Under the pieces are notes generated by a model. That model saw only the letters and a program-made list of their open reading frames with translations. It did no database searches and had not been told where the DNA came from. The position numbers and the translations under genes are program-made. A stretch of 10,323 nucleotides of DNA, taken from positions 1 through 10,323 of the forward strand of contig JBIKVK010000110.1 of NCBI GenBank assembly GCA_044356835.1. The letters run 5' to 3'. The DNA is from SYIM01 sp044356835 (GTDB taxonomy: Bacteria; Pseudomonadota; Gammaproteobacteria; Burkholderiales; Burkholderiaceae_E). Position 1 is the first letter of the stretch. Every line of letters starts with the position of its first letter. This document shows, piece after piece, positions 1-7,504 of the stretch.

Positions 1-1
1 C

Positions 2-1162
2 GAGGAAGGCGTTCGGATCGACAACGTCCTCCTCGTTGAAGGGGACGGACGAGGCTCGGGGAGGCTTCGCGAGCGCGAGATCTTGGACCTCCTCGGATCC
101 GGGCCCTACCCGGCCCGCAACCCCCAGCAAAACCTCGCAGACCTCAAGGCCCAGATTGCCGCGAACGAGAAAGGCGTCCAGGAGCTGCGGCGCATGGTCG
201 AGCAGTTCGGCCTGAACGTGGTCAGCGCCTACATGGGCCATGTGCAGGACAACGCAGAAGAGGCCGTCCGAAGAGCCATCTCAAGCTTGGGTCAGCGTCT
301 CAAGATGGGGCGATTCACGGTCGACCTCGACAACGGCTCCGCCATCCATGTGGCGGTCAACATCGATGCGCAACGGCGCAGCGCGGTGATTGACTTCACC
401 GGCACCAGCCCACAGCAGCCGAACAACTTCAACGCTCCGCGGGCCGTGTGCATGGCGGCAGTGCTTTATGTGTTCCGGGCGCTCGTCGATGACGACATAC
501 CGCTCAATGCGGGCTGCCTCAAACCTCTCGAGGTCATCATTCCAGAAGGCTGCATGTTGAACCCGCAGCCGCCCGCCGCGGTGGTGGCTGGAAACGTTGA
601 AACCTCGAGCTGCATCACCAATGCGATCTTTGGCGCGCTCGGCGTCATGGCTGGAGCCCAGCCAACGATGAACAATTTCACCTTCGGCAATGACCGCTAT
701 CAGTACTACGAGACGGTCTCGGGCGGCAGTGGCGCGGGAGGCCACTTCGACGACAACGGTGCTTTGGTGGGCGGTTTCAACGGCACGAGCGTTGTCCAGA
801 CCCACATGACCAATTCCCGTTTGACCGATCCCGAGGTGCTGGAATTCCGCTTTCCTGTTCGCTTGGAAAGCTACGAGATTCGCGAGGGCTCGGGCGGTCG
901 CGGCCGATGGCGCGGAGGAGACGGCGGTGTGCGCCGGGTCCGTTTCCTCGAACCGATGACCGCAGGCATTCTCAGCAACGGGCGTGTGCATCCCGCGTTC
1001 GGCATGGCGGGGGGCGAGCCGGGCGCGCCAGGCATCAACCGGGTGATCCGCGCCGATGGCCGGGTGGAGTCACTCTCGCACATCGGCGAGGTCCAGATGG
1101 CAGCGGGGGACCTCTTCGAAATCGCATCGCCCGGTGGAGGGGGCTTCGGCCGGCCGGCTTGA
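2..1162 (+). CDS. Hydantoinase B / oxoprolinase beta-type protein, 5'-truncated by window edge
   Basis: The reading frame is open from the first bases and ends at a TGA at 1160-1162, giving the C-terminal 386 residues of a longer protein. Family hallmarks are visible in order: an EGVRIDN segment at the very start, PxRNPxQN (window residues about 37-44), DFTGTSPQ near 120, GNVETS near 200, MTNSRLTDPEVLE near 260, and a glycine-rich IREGSGGRGRWRGGDG block near 290. The protein ends in a glycine-rich SPGGGGFG tail. HyuB-type proteins of this family are about 520-570 residues and usually pair with a HyuA-type subunit to cleave hydantoins or 5-oxoproline with ATP. The HyuA partner would be expected upstream, outside the window. 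A fused HyuA-HyuB 5-oxoprolinase is also possible because the N-terminus is missing. The substrate cannot be told. The gene appears intact at its 3' end and converges on the transporter gene with a 4-bp gap. Confidence 0.93.
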   Translation, partial: EEGVRIDNVLLVEGDGRGSGRLREREILDLLGSGPYPARNPQQNLADLKAQIAANEKGVQELRRMVEQFGLNVVSAYMGHVQDNAEEAVRRAISSLGQRLKMGRFTVDLDNGSAIHVAVNIDAQRRSAVIDFTGTSPQQPNNFNAPRAVCMAAVLYVFRALVDDDIPLNAGCLKPLEVIIPEGCMLNPQPPAAVVAGNVETSSCITNAIFGALGVMAGAQPTMNNFTFGNDRYQYYETVSGGSGAGGHFDDNGALVGGFNGTSVVQTHMTNSRLTDPEVLEFRFPVRLESYEIREGSGGRGRWRGGDGGVRRVRFLEPMTAGILSNGRVHPAFGMAGGEPGAPGINRVIRADGRVESLSHIGEVQMAAGDLFEIASPGGGGFGRPA

Positions 1163-1166
1163 GCCT

Positions 1167-2078
1167 TCAGTGCCGTCGCCGGAGAGTGGCCCGTTCCTCG
1201 ATACGCGCTCCGGCGAACACGATTGCAAGCGCAGCCAGAATGAGCGCAGTGCCGACCCACTGTAGGGTCGTGACGGTGTCGCCGAGCCACACCATCCCGG
1301 CGAATACGCCAATGACCGGCACGCCCATGCTGAACGGACCGACTCGACTGGCCGGGTAGCGTTTCAACAGGACCGTCCAAAGGCCGTAGCCGATCAGCGT
1401 CGCACCCCACGCCTGATACACGATCGAGATCCATCCGGTACTTGTCGCCAGAGTCCAGTTGGCGCGAGTTTCCGGATCATCAAAGGTGAGCGAAGCGATC
1501 AGGAAAAACACCGCCGAAACCGCCGCGCCCCAGACGACGAGCCCCAGAGCATCGTAGCGATAGCCCTCTGCGGCCAAGCGTCGCACCACGATGTTGGACG
1601 CTGCCCATGAGGCAGCAGCCCCCAGACTGAACAGAATGCCCAGGAGCGTGACCGACTGGGTATGGTCGGGCTGCATCGCCTGAACGAGAAAGCAGGCGAG
1701 CCCCACCGCAGCAACCGCGAAGCCGACGCGAAGTGAAAAGCCCCATCGCTCTTTAAGCCAGATGACCGCAAAGAGGGCTGTAAAGAACGGCTGAACCTGC
1801 GCAATGACCGAGGCTAGAGCCGAGCTCATCCCGACCTGCAGTGCCAAAAACAGGAGTACAAACTGCCCAAAGCCCTGCAACAGCGAGTAAAGGACGAGGT
1901 AACGCCAAGGGACCGCCGGTCGTGCGATCAAGAGGATCAGCGGGAAGGCGGTGAGCGCAAACCGGCCCACACCCAGCTGAAGCGGGGTGAACTCCTGCAA
2001 TCCCTGGCTGATCAGGACAAAGTTCAAGCCCCAAAACACAATCACAATCGAGGCCGCAAAGAGATCGCGGGTCCCCAT
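1167..2078 (-). CDS. DMT superfamily (EamA-type) transporter
   Basis: From the ATG at 2078 the product is 303 residues. It is almost entirely hydrophobic and shows the two-repeat layout of about ten transmembrane helices typical of EamA permeases. Each repeat has its own features: an early FWGLNFV stretch in the first half and a VLLKRYPASRVGPFSMGVPVIGVFAG stretch, recognisable as the second EamA repeat, near the C-terminus. Members export or import small metabolites such as amino acids at the inner membrane; substrates are not predictable from sequence. The frame also opens upstream to a TTG at 2114, adding 12 polar, proline-rich residues. I prefer the ATG because it starts directly at the first helix and matches family length, but neither start has a clear Shine-Dalgarno. 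The gene lies 97 bp downstream of the Bug gene on the same strand and may be co-transcribed with it. Confidence 0.9.
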   Translation of the reverse strand: MGTRDLFAASIVIVFWGLNFVLISQGLQEFTPLQLGVGRFALTAFPLILLIARPAVPWRYLVLYSLLQGFGQFVLLFLALQVGMSSALASVIAQVQPFFTALFAVIWLKERWGFSLRVGFAVAAVGLACFLVQAMQPDHTQSVTLLGILFSLGAAASWAASNIVVRRLAAEGYRYDALGLVVWGAAVSAVFFLIASLTFDDPETRANWTLATSTGWISIVYQAWGATLIGYGLWTVLLKRYPASRVGPFSMGVPVIGVFAGMVWLGDTVTTLQWVGTALILAALAIVFAGARIEERATLRRRH

Positions 2079-2084
2079 GGTCGG

Positions 2085-2149
2085 GTCCGCCCCCGGCCTT
2101 GGATCAGCACTCAAAACGAACGCCTAGGATCCGTTGAGTCGGGGCGGAC
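2085..2149 (-). repeat. Nested inverted repeat in the DMT gene leader
   Basis: GTCCGCCCC at 2085-2093 and GGGGCGGAC at 2141-2149 are exact 9-bp reverse complements. Nested inside is a second short pair, CTCAA at 2110-2114 and TTGAG at 2134-2138. In minus-strand RNA this would form an extended stem between the Bug stop codon and the DMT start, with one arm ending 6 nt before the ATG at 2078. There is no U-run after it, so a standard intrinsic terminator is unlikely. It could be a translation-modulating leader hairpin or a transcript-stabilising element, or it could be chance in GC-rich DNA. Confidence 0.4.
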
Positions 2150-2175
2150 GCGCCGGCTTGGGTTAAGACTTAAGC

Positions 2176-3147
2176 TCACTTGGACAAGGTGTCGTTGATG
2201 CGCTTCCACATCACCGAATCCTCTGCGAGAAACCGGGTGAAGGCCTGCCGATTCAGGAATGCAGCCTCGCCACCCGCCCCCACCAGCTTGTCCTGCACTT
2301 CAGCGCGCGCGACCGCCGCACCCATTGCCTTATCAAGCCGATCCAGGACCGCTGTCGGGGTTCCGGCAGGAGCATGCAGTCCGTACCATGAAATGACCGT
2401 CATTTGGGGATAGCCGGCCTCGGCCACCGTGGGAACGTCAGGAAGTTGCGCCGACCTCGTTGAACTGGTGTTGGCAAGGGCACGCAGGCGCCCGTCCTTC
2501 ACAAAAGGGTAGGACACGCTAGAAGGCACGACACCAAACGCCAGACGACCTGCAGCCAGATCGAGCGCGGCCGGGGGCGCTCCCTTGTAGGTGACCGGCT
2601 CGAACTTCACACCGGTCGCCGCGGATAACATTTCAACCGCCATGTGCTGGGTGCTGCCGGCCGTGGTGCCATGCTGCAGAATGGGATTGGCCTTGGCGGC
2701 CATGTCCATAAACTCTTTCAGGGTCCGGGCGGGCGATCCGGCTGGCACCAGAAAGTAGCTCGGGCTCAGAGAAAACCGGCCAATCGGAACGAAATTGTCC
2801 GGGGCCCAGCGCAGCTTCGACCCCTCGAGCAAAGGGTTATTGATGATGAACGGGGCCGACACCATCAAGGTATAGCCATCGGGAGGCGCCTTCGCCACAG
2901 CCTCAGCGGCGATATTGCCGTTGGCTCCGGGGCGCGCCTCGACGACGATCGATTGACCCAGCTCAACGCTGAGCCCAGAGGTCATCGCCCGGGTTTGAAC
3001 ATCGACCACGCCCCCCGCCGGATAAGGCACGATGATGCGGACCGGCTTGGCCGGATAGGTCTCGGCGGATATTTGGGACGCGGTGAAGGTCATCGCTGCA
3101 ATGCTCAAAAAAAGGCCACGTCGCAGTGCGGCTGAACAGAGCCTCAT
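2176..3147 (-). CDS. Bug/TctC-family tripartite tricarboxylate transporter solute-binding protein
   Basis: The product is 323 residues, the normal family length. It begins with a Sec signal peptide: a basic MRLCSAALRR start, a hydrophobic core, and a likely cleavage after Ala28 in QISA-ET. The mature protein opens with the family signature YPAKPVRIIVPYPAGGVVD, followed by ARPGANGNIAAEAVAKAPPDGYTL and, later, VTYKGAPPAALDLAAGRL, LPDVPTVAEAGYP and WYGLHAPAGTP. Bug proteins are periplasmic receptors, many of which bind carboxylates, dicarboxylates or similar small acids; some work with TctAB permeases and many are encoded alone. No TctA or TctB gene is in this window, so this is an orphan receptor here and its ligand is unknown. 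The ATG is supported by a strong Shine-Dalgarno. It is intact, in contrast to the broken family member at the right end of the window. Confidence 0.95.
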   Translation of the reverse strand: MRLCSAALRRGLFLSIAAMTFTASQISAETYPAKPVRIIVPYPAGGVVDVQTRAMTSGLSVELGQSIVVEARPGANGNIAAEAVAKAPPDGYTLMVSAPFIINNPLLEGSKLRWAPDNFVPIGRFSLSPSYFLVPAGSPARTLKEFMDMAAKANPILQHGTTAGSTQHMAVEMLSAATGVKFEPVTYKGAPPAALDLAAGRLAFGVVPSSVSYPFVKDGRLRALANTSSTRSAQLPDVPTVAEAGYPQMTVISWYGLHAPAGTPTAVLDRLDKAMGAAVARAEVQDKLVGAGGEAAFLNRQAFTRFLAEDSVMWKRINDTLSK

Positions 3148-3303
3148 CGGTCATCTCCTTGGTGGTGTGAGCAGGTTCTGAAACGGTCTTGCGATGCTAC
3201 ACCGGACGATGCTCCCCGCCCAGCAGTCTGCGGCTTGCTGGAGACCCGGGCACAATGCGAGTATTCCGATCGACCACATTTTCCAACCCCAGGGCGGCCC
3301 GTC
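3148..3303. promoter_or_regulatory. Divergent intergenic region, likely holding both promoters
   Basis: These 156 bp separate the divergently transcribed Bug and AcuI-like genes, so promoters for both should lie here. I see no convincing sigma70 -35/-10 pair. A perfect 6-bp dyad, CCAGCA at 3220-3225 and TGCTGG at 3236-3241 with a 10-nt spacer, could be a repressor or activator site. The heptamer CGATGCT occurs twice at 3192-3198 and 3207-3213. No regulator gene is adjacent. The assignment rests mainly on gene orientation. Confidence 0.4.
3155..3160 (-). promoter_or_regulatory. Ribosome binding site of the Bug/TctC gene
   Basis: AAGGAG on the minus strand sits 7 nt upstream of the ATG at 3147. 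It fixes the start of the binding-protein gene and is the best Shine-Dalgarno in the window. Confidence 0.85.
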
Positions 3304-4290
3304 ATGAGCTATCGCGCACTTTGGATCGAGAAGGACGAGCAAGGCTATCGCTGCACGCTTCGTTCGCTTGAAACGGATCAACTGCCCGCGGGCGATGTCG
3401 AAGTCACGGTGGCTCACTCCACGATCAACTTCAAGGACGGACTTGCGATCACAGGACGATCGCCGGTCGTTCGTCGGTTCCCGATGAGCCCCGGTATTGA
3501 TCTCGCCGGCACAGTCACCCACAGTGATCATCCTCGCTTCAAGACCGGCGATCAGGTTGTGCTGAACGGCTTCGGTGTGGGCGAAACCCATTCCGGCGGA
3601 CTCGCGCAACGAGCCCGTCTACGCGGTGATTGGCTCATCGCTCTACCCGCTGCTCTGAGCACTCGCCAGGCGATGTCCATCGGAACAGCCGGCTATACCG
3701 CCATGCTGAGCGTGCTGGCTCTGGAACGCCATGGGCTGTCGGCATCGTCCGGGGAGGTCCTCGTGACCGGCGCCGCCGGAGGTGTCGGCAGCATCGCCAC
3801 CGCGCTGCTCGCCCGCCACGGTTGGCGGGTCATTGCTTCGACCGGTCGGCCGGCCGAAGCCGACTATCTGCGGGCGCTGGGCGCATCCGAAGTCATCGAC
3901 CGTTCTGAATTGTCGTCGCCGGGCAAGCCGCTTGCGCGAGAACGCTGGGTTGCGGTGGTCGATTCGGTAGGCAGTCACACCCTGGCCAACGCCTGCGCGG
4001 CCACGCGCTACGGAGGAGTTGTTGCAGCCTGCGGTCTGGCGCAAGGAATGGATTTCCCGGCCACGGTCGCGCCGTTCATCCTGCGGGGGGTGACGCTGGC
4101 CGGTATCGACAGCGTCATGGCGCCTCTGGCGCTCCGTGAGCAGGCCTGGGCGAGACTCGCCCAAGATCTGGACCCGGAGCTGATCGAGCGGGTCACGACG
4201 GAAATTGGTCTGGGCGATGCGATCGGTGCCGCAGAAGAAATTTTGGCGGGCCGAGTGCGGGGCAGGCTCGTTGTTGATGTCAACCGCTAG
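3304..4290 (+). CDS. acuI: AcuI/YhdH-type MDR oxidoreductase (acrylyl-CoA reductase-like)
   Basis: From the ATG at 3304 the product is 328 residues, matching the AcuI/YhdH branch of the medium-chain dehydrogenase/reductase superfamily. The start follows a weak AGGGCGG; the frame is open 23 codons further upstream, but that extension does not look like family sequence. Characteristic segments are INFKDGLAITG (residues 41-51), FPMSPGIDLAGTV (59-71), GFGVGETHSGGLAQRARLRGDW (89-110), IGTAGYTAMLSVLALE (126-141) and the dinucleotide-binding loop VTGAAGGVGSIA (154-165). The GR pair at 181-182 is where this branch typically contacts the NADPH phosphate. No zinc-binding cysteine set is seen, as expected for the quinone-reductase-like branch. 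Characterised AcuI enzymes reduce acryloyl-CoA to propionyl-CoA with NADPH in 3-hydroxypropionate and DMSP metabolism. Homologues may act on other enoyl compounds, so the symbol indicates family rather than proven substrate. Confidence 0.9.
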   Translation: MSYRALWIEKDEQGYRCTLRSLETDQLPAGDVEVTVAHSTINFKDGLAITGRSPVVRRFPMSPGIDLAGTVTHSDHPRFKTGDQVVLNGFGVGETHSGGLAQRARLRGDWLIALPAALSTRQAMSIGTAGYTAMLSVLALERHGLSASSGEVLVTGAAGGVGSIATALLARHGWRVIASTGRPAEADYLRALGASEVIDRSELSSPGKPLARERWVAVVDSVGSHTLANACAATRYGGVVAACGLAQGMDFPATVAPFILRGVTLAGIDSVMAPLALREQAWARLAQDLDPELIERVTTEIGLGDAIGAAEEILAGRVRGRLVVDVNR

Positions 4291-4367
4291 AGCCCAGAGT
4301 CCGAACCATTTTCAGTGGGGGCGGCGAGGTTCCGGATTCGAATCGAGTGGTCTGGTGGCAGGCGATC
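4291..4367. other. Convergent intergenic spacer with small dyads
   Basis: This 77-bp gap lies between the convergent AcuI-like and acyl-CoA synthetase genes. It contains a perfect 10-bp palindrome GATTCGAATC (4335-4344) and a bulged stem formed by CCGAACC (4301-4307) with GGTTCCGG (4328-4335). Neither is followed by a T-run on either strand. A weak bidirectional transcription stop is possible by position but not demonstrated by sequence. Confidence 0.3.
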
Positions 4368-5900
4368 TCAGGCCTTGTTCGCTGAAGCCCGAAGCTCCCT
4401 TCTGAGGATCTTGCCCATCGAGTTTCTAGGCAAGCGCTCGATCGGGTTGAAGACCTTGGGCACCTTGTAGGGCGACAACTGGGATCGGCAAAGCCGTTCC
4501 AGTTCGTCGGGCGAGACGCTCTCGCCTTCACGAGCGACATACCAGGCCGTCACAGCTTCCCCCCAATAAGGGTGGGGTACGCCCGCCACTGCGCATTCAA
4601 CGACCCCGGGATGCGTGAGCAGTATTTCCTCAACCTCGCGGGGATACACATTCTCGCCGCCAGAGATGATCATGTCGTTCTTGCGATCGACGATGTAGAC
4701 ATAGCCCTCGTTATCGATCCGCGCCAAGTCACCCGTGACAAACCAGTCTCCGCGCATCGAACGTTCGGTGACCTCGGGTAGATTGAGGTACCCCGAGAAA
4801 AGGTAAGGGGATGCGACTGCGAGCTCCCCCACCTCGCCCGCAGGACAGTCCCGGCCCTCCTCGTCCAGAATGCGCAAATGCGTCGCCGGGAGCGGCTGCC
4901 CGACACACGCAATCTTGCGGAGCTGATCGCGCGGGCGAAGCGCGCAGGCCACATTGGTTTCCGTCGTGCCATAGCGCTCATAAAGACGATCTTCACCAAA
5001 GAAGTCGACGATTTTCGCCTTCATGGATTGGGCCAGAGGCGCAGTACCGGAGATCACTGCCTTCAGGCCGCTGACGTCAAAGCGACGGGCCCGTTCACCC
5101 AGCGCAAACAGTGCGGCGAAGTGGGTCGGGACCATGTACGCACTGGTGGCCCGCGTGTTGGAGACTGCCTCCAGCAGCTGCTCGATTTCGAACTTGGACA
5201 TCAGGGACACCGTGCCGCCGAAGAAGATCGGCACAAGGGCCATCAAGAAGCCGGCGCCGTGAAACATGGGGGTCGTCGCGATGGCTCGATCGTCGGGTCC
5301 GTAGCAGCCATGCTCGGCCGCCATCGCGTAGCACGCGAGGACCCGCCCTCGGTGGGACAGCATGACCCCCTTGGGCCGTCCAGTCGCGCCGGACGTATAG
5401 GGCACACTGAATATATCGTGCTCGGTGACATCGACCGGACAGCGCTGGGCCGAAGACGAGGCGAGCAGAGCCTCGTAGTCCCGCTCGATGATGATGACCC
5501 GCTCCACCGAGGACGGAATAAACGCGTGGGCCTGCTCGGCGAGTGATCTATCGACAAACAGCACCCGGGCCGATGCATCCTCGCAAATGAACCTCAGTTC
5601 CGGCCCGGCCGCGGCGGGCCCCACCGTCGCACAGGCGACCCCGGCCAGGGACATCCCACAGACAAGCTCCATGTATTCATGGCGATTACGACACTGGATC
5701 GCGACGCGGTCGCCCTTGCGCAAGCCGAGGCCGACCGCAAGGTTGGCAACACGATCAATGCGCTCGATCAGCACCCGGTAGCTGAGCGAACGATCGCCCT
5801 GCACAATGGCAGCTTTGCTAGGGGTTCTAGCCGCCGCGGCGCGAATGCCGTCGGAAATCAGAATGGACTGCGAGGCCCCTCGGCGAATGCTGTCAACCAT
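4368..5900 (-). CDS. AMP-forming acyl-CoA synthetase / AMP-dependent ligase
   Basis: The product is 510 residues from the ATG at 5900. It activates a carboxylic acid as acyl-AMP and then transfers it to CoA. All core motifs of the ANL superfamily are present: the phosphate loop YTSGATGRPKG (residues 168-178), the A5 motif YGTTET (310-315), TGD (389-391), the hinge and A8 region VDRKNDMIISGGENVYP (about 404-420), and the C-terminal PRNSMGKILRREL, whose Lys497 is the expected catalytic lysine. It therefore looks fully active. Length and motif wording resemble the medium/long-chain fatty-acid and aryl-acid CoA ligases of catabolic clusters; the acid cannot be predicted. A GTG at 5912 and a TTG at 5903 are alternative starts, but the AGGTGG 8 nt before the ATG at 5900 supports the ATG. 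The gene is divergent from the FAD oxidase-hydrolase pair, suggesting shared control. Confidence 0.95.
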   Translation of the reverse strand: MVDSIRRGASQSILISDGIRAAAARTPSKAAIVQGDRSLSYRVLIERIDRVANLAVGLGLRKGDRVAIQCRNRHEYMELVCGMSLAGVACATVGPAAAGPELRFICEDASARVLFVDRSLAEQAHAFIPSSVERVIIIERDYEALLASSSAQRCPVDVTEHDIFSVPYTSGATGRPKGVMLSHRGRVLACYAMAAEHGCYGPDDRAIATTPMFHGAGFLMALVPIFFGGTVSLMSKFEIEQLLEAVSNTRATSAYMVPTHFAALFALGERARRFDVSGLKAVISGTAPLAQSMKAKIVDFFGEDRLYERYGTTETNVACALRPRDQLRKIACVGQPLPATHLRILDEEGRDCPAGEVGELAVASPYLFSGYLNLPEVTERSMRGDWFVTGDLARIDNEGYVYIVDRKNDMIISGGENVYPREVEEILLTHPGVVECAVAGVPHPYWGEAVTAWYVAREGESVSPDELERLCRSQLSPYKVPKVFNPIERLPRNSMGKILRRELRASANKA

Positions 5901-5968
5901 CAATCCGTCCACCTATGCTGAAAGCGCCGATAATAGTCGAAACGTTTGTCACGCACGGTGCCCGCCCC
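5901..5968. promoter_or_regulatory. Divergent promoter region between CoA ligase and FAD oxidase genes
   Basis: This 68-bp gap is locally AT-rich in an otherwise GC-rich window. GATAAT (5929-5934, plus strand) and TATTAT (5930-5935 read on the minus strand) overlap and could serve as -10 elements for the two directions; I see no good -35 for either. A perfect AAACGTTT palindrome at 5940-5947 lies next to them, within a longer imperfect dyad, and could be an operator. If the FAD oxidase started at the alternative ATG at 5915, most of this region would be coding. Confidence 0.35.
5909..5914 (-). promoter_or_regulatory. Ribosome binding site of the acyl-CoA synthetase gene
   Basis: AGGTGG on the minus strand lies 8 nt before the ATG at 5900. 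It overlaps the competing GTG codon at 5912 and so argues for the ATG as the true start. Confidence 0.6.
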
Positions 5969-7504
5969 ATGCCCGACCTGACCCACCTCAGCGCGCTCTT
6001 TTCGGAAATCGTCGGCTCGGCGCATGTCTCGACCGATCCGGATCAGCTTCGACGGGCGAGTCACGATCTCTTTCCGTTTCCGCAGCCGGAGTTGGCCGCT
6101 GTCGTGGTGTGCCCCGGCACCACAGCAGAAGTATCTCAGGTGGTGGTCGCCGCGGCCGGCGCGGGCGTGGCCGTCGTGGCCCGGGGGGCGGGGCTCTCCT
6201 ACACGGGAGGCCTCTCGAGTCGTCAGCGCGCCCTGGTGCTCGACACGCGGCGGCTCAATCGAATCGAAGTTCGGCCCGATGACGCCTACGTCGTGGCCGG
6301 CGCAGGTCTGAATTGGGACGCGCTGTCGCAGGCGCTCTCGCCGTACCGACTCCGCAGCCAACTGCCAGGACCCGTCTCAGGCTCCGTCAGTACCATCGGG
6401 GGTGCGATTTCGCAGGCGCTGCCCGGGAGCATGGAGGGCGTGATCGGGCTCGAAGTCGTGCTCGCGGACGGCACGATCGCCCGGACCGGGTCGTGGGCTT
6501 TGAATCAGACTCCGGCGTTCATGCGCCAGTGCGGCCCGGATCTGACCGGAATGTTCATTGGCGACGGCGGGTCGCTGGCGGTCAAGACTGCGGTCGTCTT
6601 GCGCCTCGTGCCGGAGCGGGACCTGTCGTTTGCCTCGTTCTCGTACGCAAGCCCTGAGCAGTTAATGGCCGACCTCGTTCGGATTCAGCGCCTCGGCTGC
6701 GTCACCCGGCTGCTCGCGCTGGACCGCCACAAGGGCGAGCAGGCCCGAAAAGTCGACACCGCAGAGGCGATCAAGGTCGCAGGCGCGGTAGCCTCCAAAT
6801 CTGGATCCGCCCTGCAGGCGGTCCGACATGTGGCCTCACTGGTCAGGGGACGCCGGGATCTCGGCCGGGCTCAGTGGACGCTGCACCTGACCGCCGAGGG
6901 AGAGACGCCCGACATCGCCCGAGCCCGGATAAATCTGGCGCGCACGATCTGCGGTGAGAACGCAGAAGAGATCGAGGACCTCGTCCCGAGGGCAAGCGCA
7001 GCGCGGCCGTTTTCGATCCGGGGTTTTCTGGGGCCGCAGGGCGAACGCTGGGTGCCGATCCACGGCATCGTGCCACTCTCGCGGGCTTTTGCAACACTCG
7101 CGGCCCTGAAGTCCTACTTTGATCGGATTGCCGACGAGCTCAGCGAGCTGGGCATCGAACGATCGATGCTCATGTCGTCTTCGGGCGCCTTCGTCACCAT
7201 CGAACCCATGTTTCTGTGGCCCGATGAGCTCGACCCGATCCACTTCGAGCATCTGGCCGATCGCCATCGGGAGCGGTTCGGTGGGCGCCCGGCCAACCCG
7301 CAGGCGCGCGCCGCGGTGATGCGCTACCGCAGCGACCTGCGGGCGATCTTCGAACAACAAGGCGCAGTTCATGTGCAACTGGCGCGGTTTTATCGATATG
7401 CCGATCGCCTCGACGCAGGTTCGCTCGCGCTCCTCAAGCGGCTTCAGAAAGCCGTCGACCCAGATTTCCGACTCAATCCAGGCGCTCTGGGGCTGACCCT
7501 ATGA
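5969..7504 (+). CDS. FAD-binding oxidase/dehydrogenase, GlcD / VAO-PCMH family
   Basis: From the ATG at 5969 the product is 511 residues. The N-terminal FAD-binding domain (about residues 35-215) shows the PP-loop-like ARGAGLSYTGG (71-81), then GSVSTIGGAISQALPG (138-153), VVLADGTIARTGS (163-175) and GPDLTGMFIGDGGSLAVKT (189-207). The C-terminal part ends in DPDFRLNPGALGL, the usual end of FAD-linked oxidase C-terminal domains. Family members oxidise 2-hydroxy acids (GlcD, D-lactate dehydrogenase) or para-substituted phenols (VAO, PCMH). The wording GDGGSLAVKT is closer to a VAO-like subgroup than to GlcD's usual sequence, but the substrate is open. No signal peptide is seen, so it is probably cytoplasmic. 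An ATG at 5915 in the same frame would add 18 residues; I prefer 5969 because the family-like sequence begins there, although neither start has a clear ribosome site. Its TGA overlaps the ATG of the next gene, indicating translational coupling. Confidence 0.88.
   Translation: MPDLTHLSALFSEIVGSAHVSTDPDQLRRASHDLFPFPQPELAAVVVCPGTTAEVSQVVVAAAGAGVAVVARGAGLSYTGGLSSRQRALVLDTRRLNRIEVRPDDAYVVAGAGLNWDALSQALSPYRLRSQLPGPVSGSVSTIGGAISQALPGSMEGVIGLEVVLADGTIARTGSWALNQTPAFMRQCGPDLTGMFIGDGGSLAVKTAVVLRLVPERDLSFASFSYASPEQLMADLVRIQRLGCVTRLLALDRHKGEQARKVDTAEAIKVAGAVASKSGSALQAVRHVASLVRGRRDLGRAQWTLHLTAEGETPDIARARINLARTICGENAEEIEDLVPRASAARPFSIRGFLGPQGERWVPIHGIVPLSRAFATLAALKSYFDRIADELSELGIERSMLMSSSGAFVTIEPMFLWPDELDPIHFEHLADRHRERFGGRPANPQARAAVMRYRSDLRAIFEQQGAVHVQLARFYRYADRLDAGSLALLKRLQKAVDPDFRLNPGALGLTL

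Noticed and set aside
281..991. Open reading frame of 236 codons antisense to the hydantoinase B-type gene
   Set aside because: The plus-strand frame carries clear family motifs throughout; the antisense product has no recognisable domain and is a normal by-product of GC-rich codon usage.
3192..3213. Two copies of CGATGCT as start of a repeat array or paired operator
   Set aside because: Only two 7-bp copies occur, with no third copy or symmetry, so chance is adequate; mentioned in the intergenic entry only.
4301..4335. Bulged CCGAACC/GGTTCCGG stem considered as a terminator
   Set aside because: There is no T-run on either strand and the stem is short and interrupted; kept only as part of a low-confidence spacer entry.
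4328..4345. GGTTC and ATTCGAATC resemble a tRNA T-arm
   Set aside because: The bases flanking the TTCGAAT loop do not form a 5-bp stem, and no acceptor, D or anticodon arms can be built around it; it is better seen as a simple palindrome.
4878..5546. Open reading frame of 222 codons antisense to the acyl-CoA synthetase
   Set aside because: It lies opposite conserved ligase motifs, and its Arg/Gly-rich composition is typical of a shadow frame.
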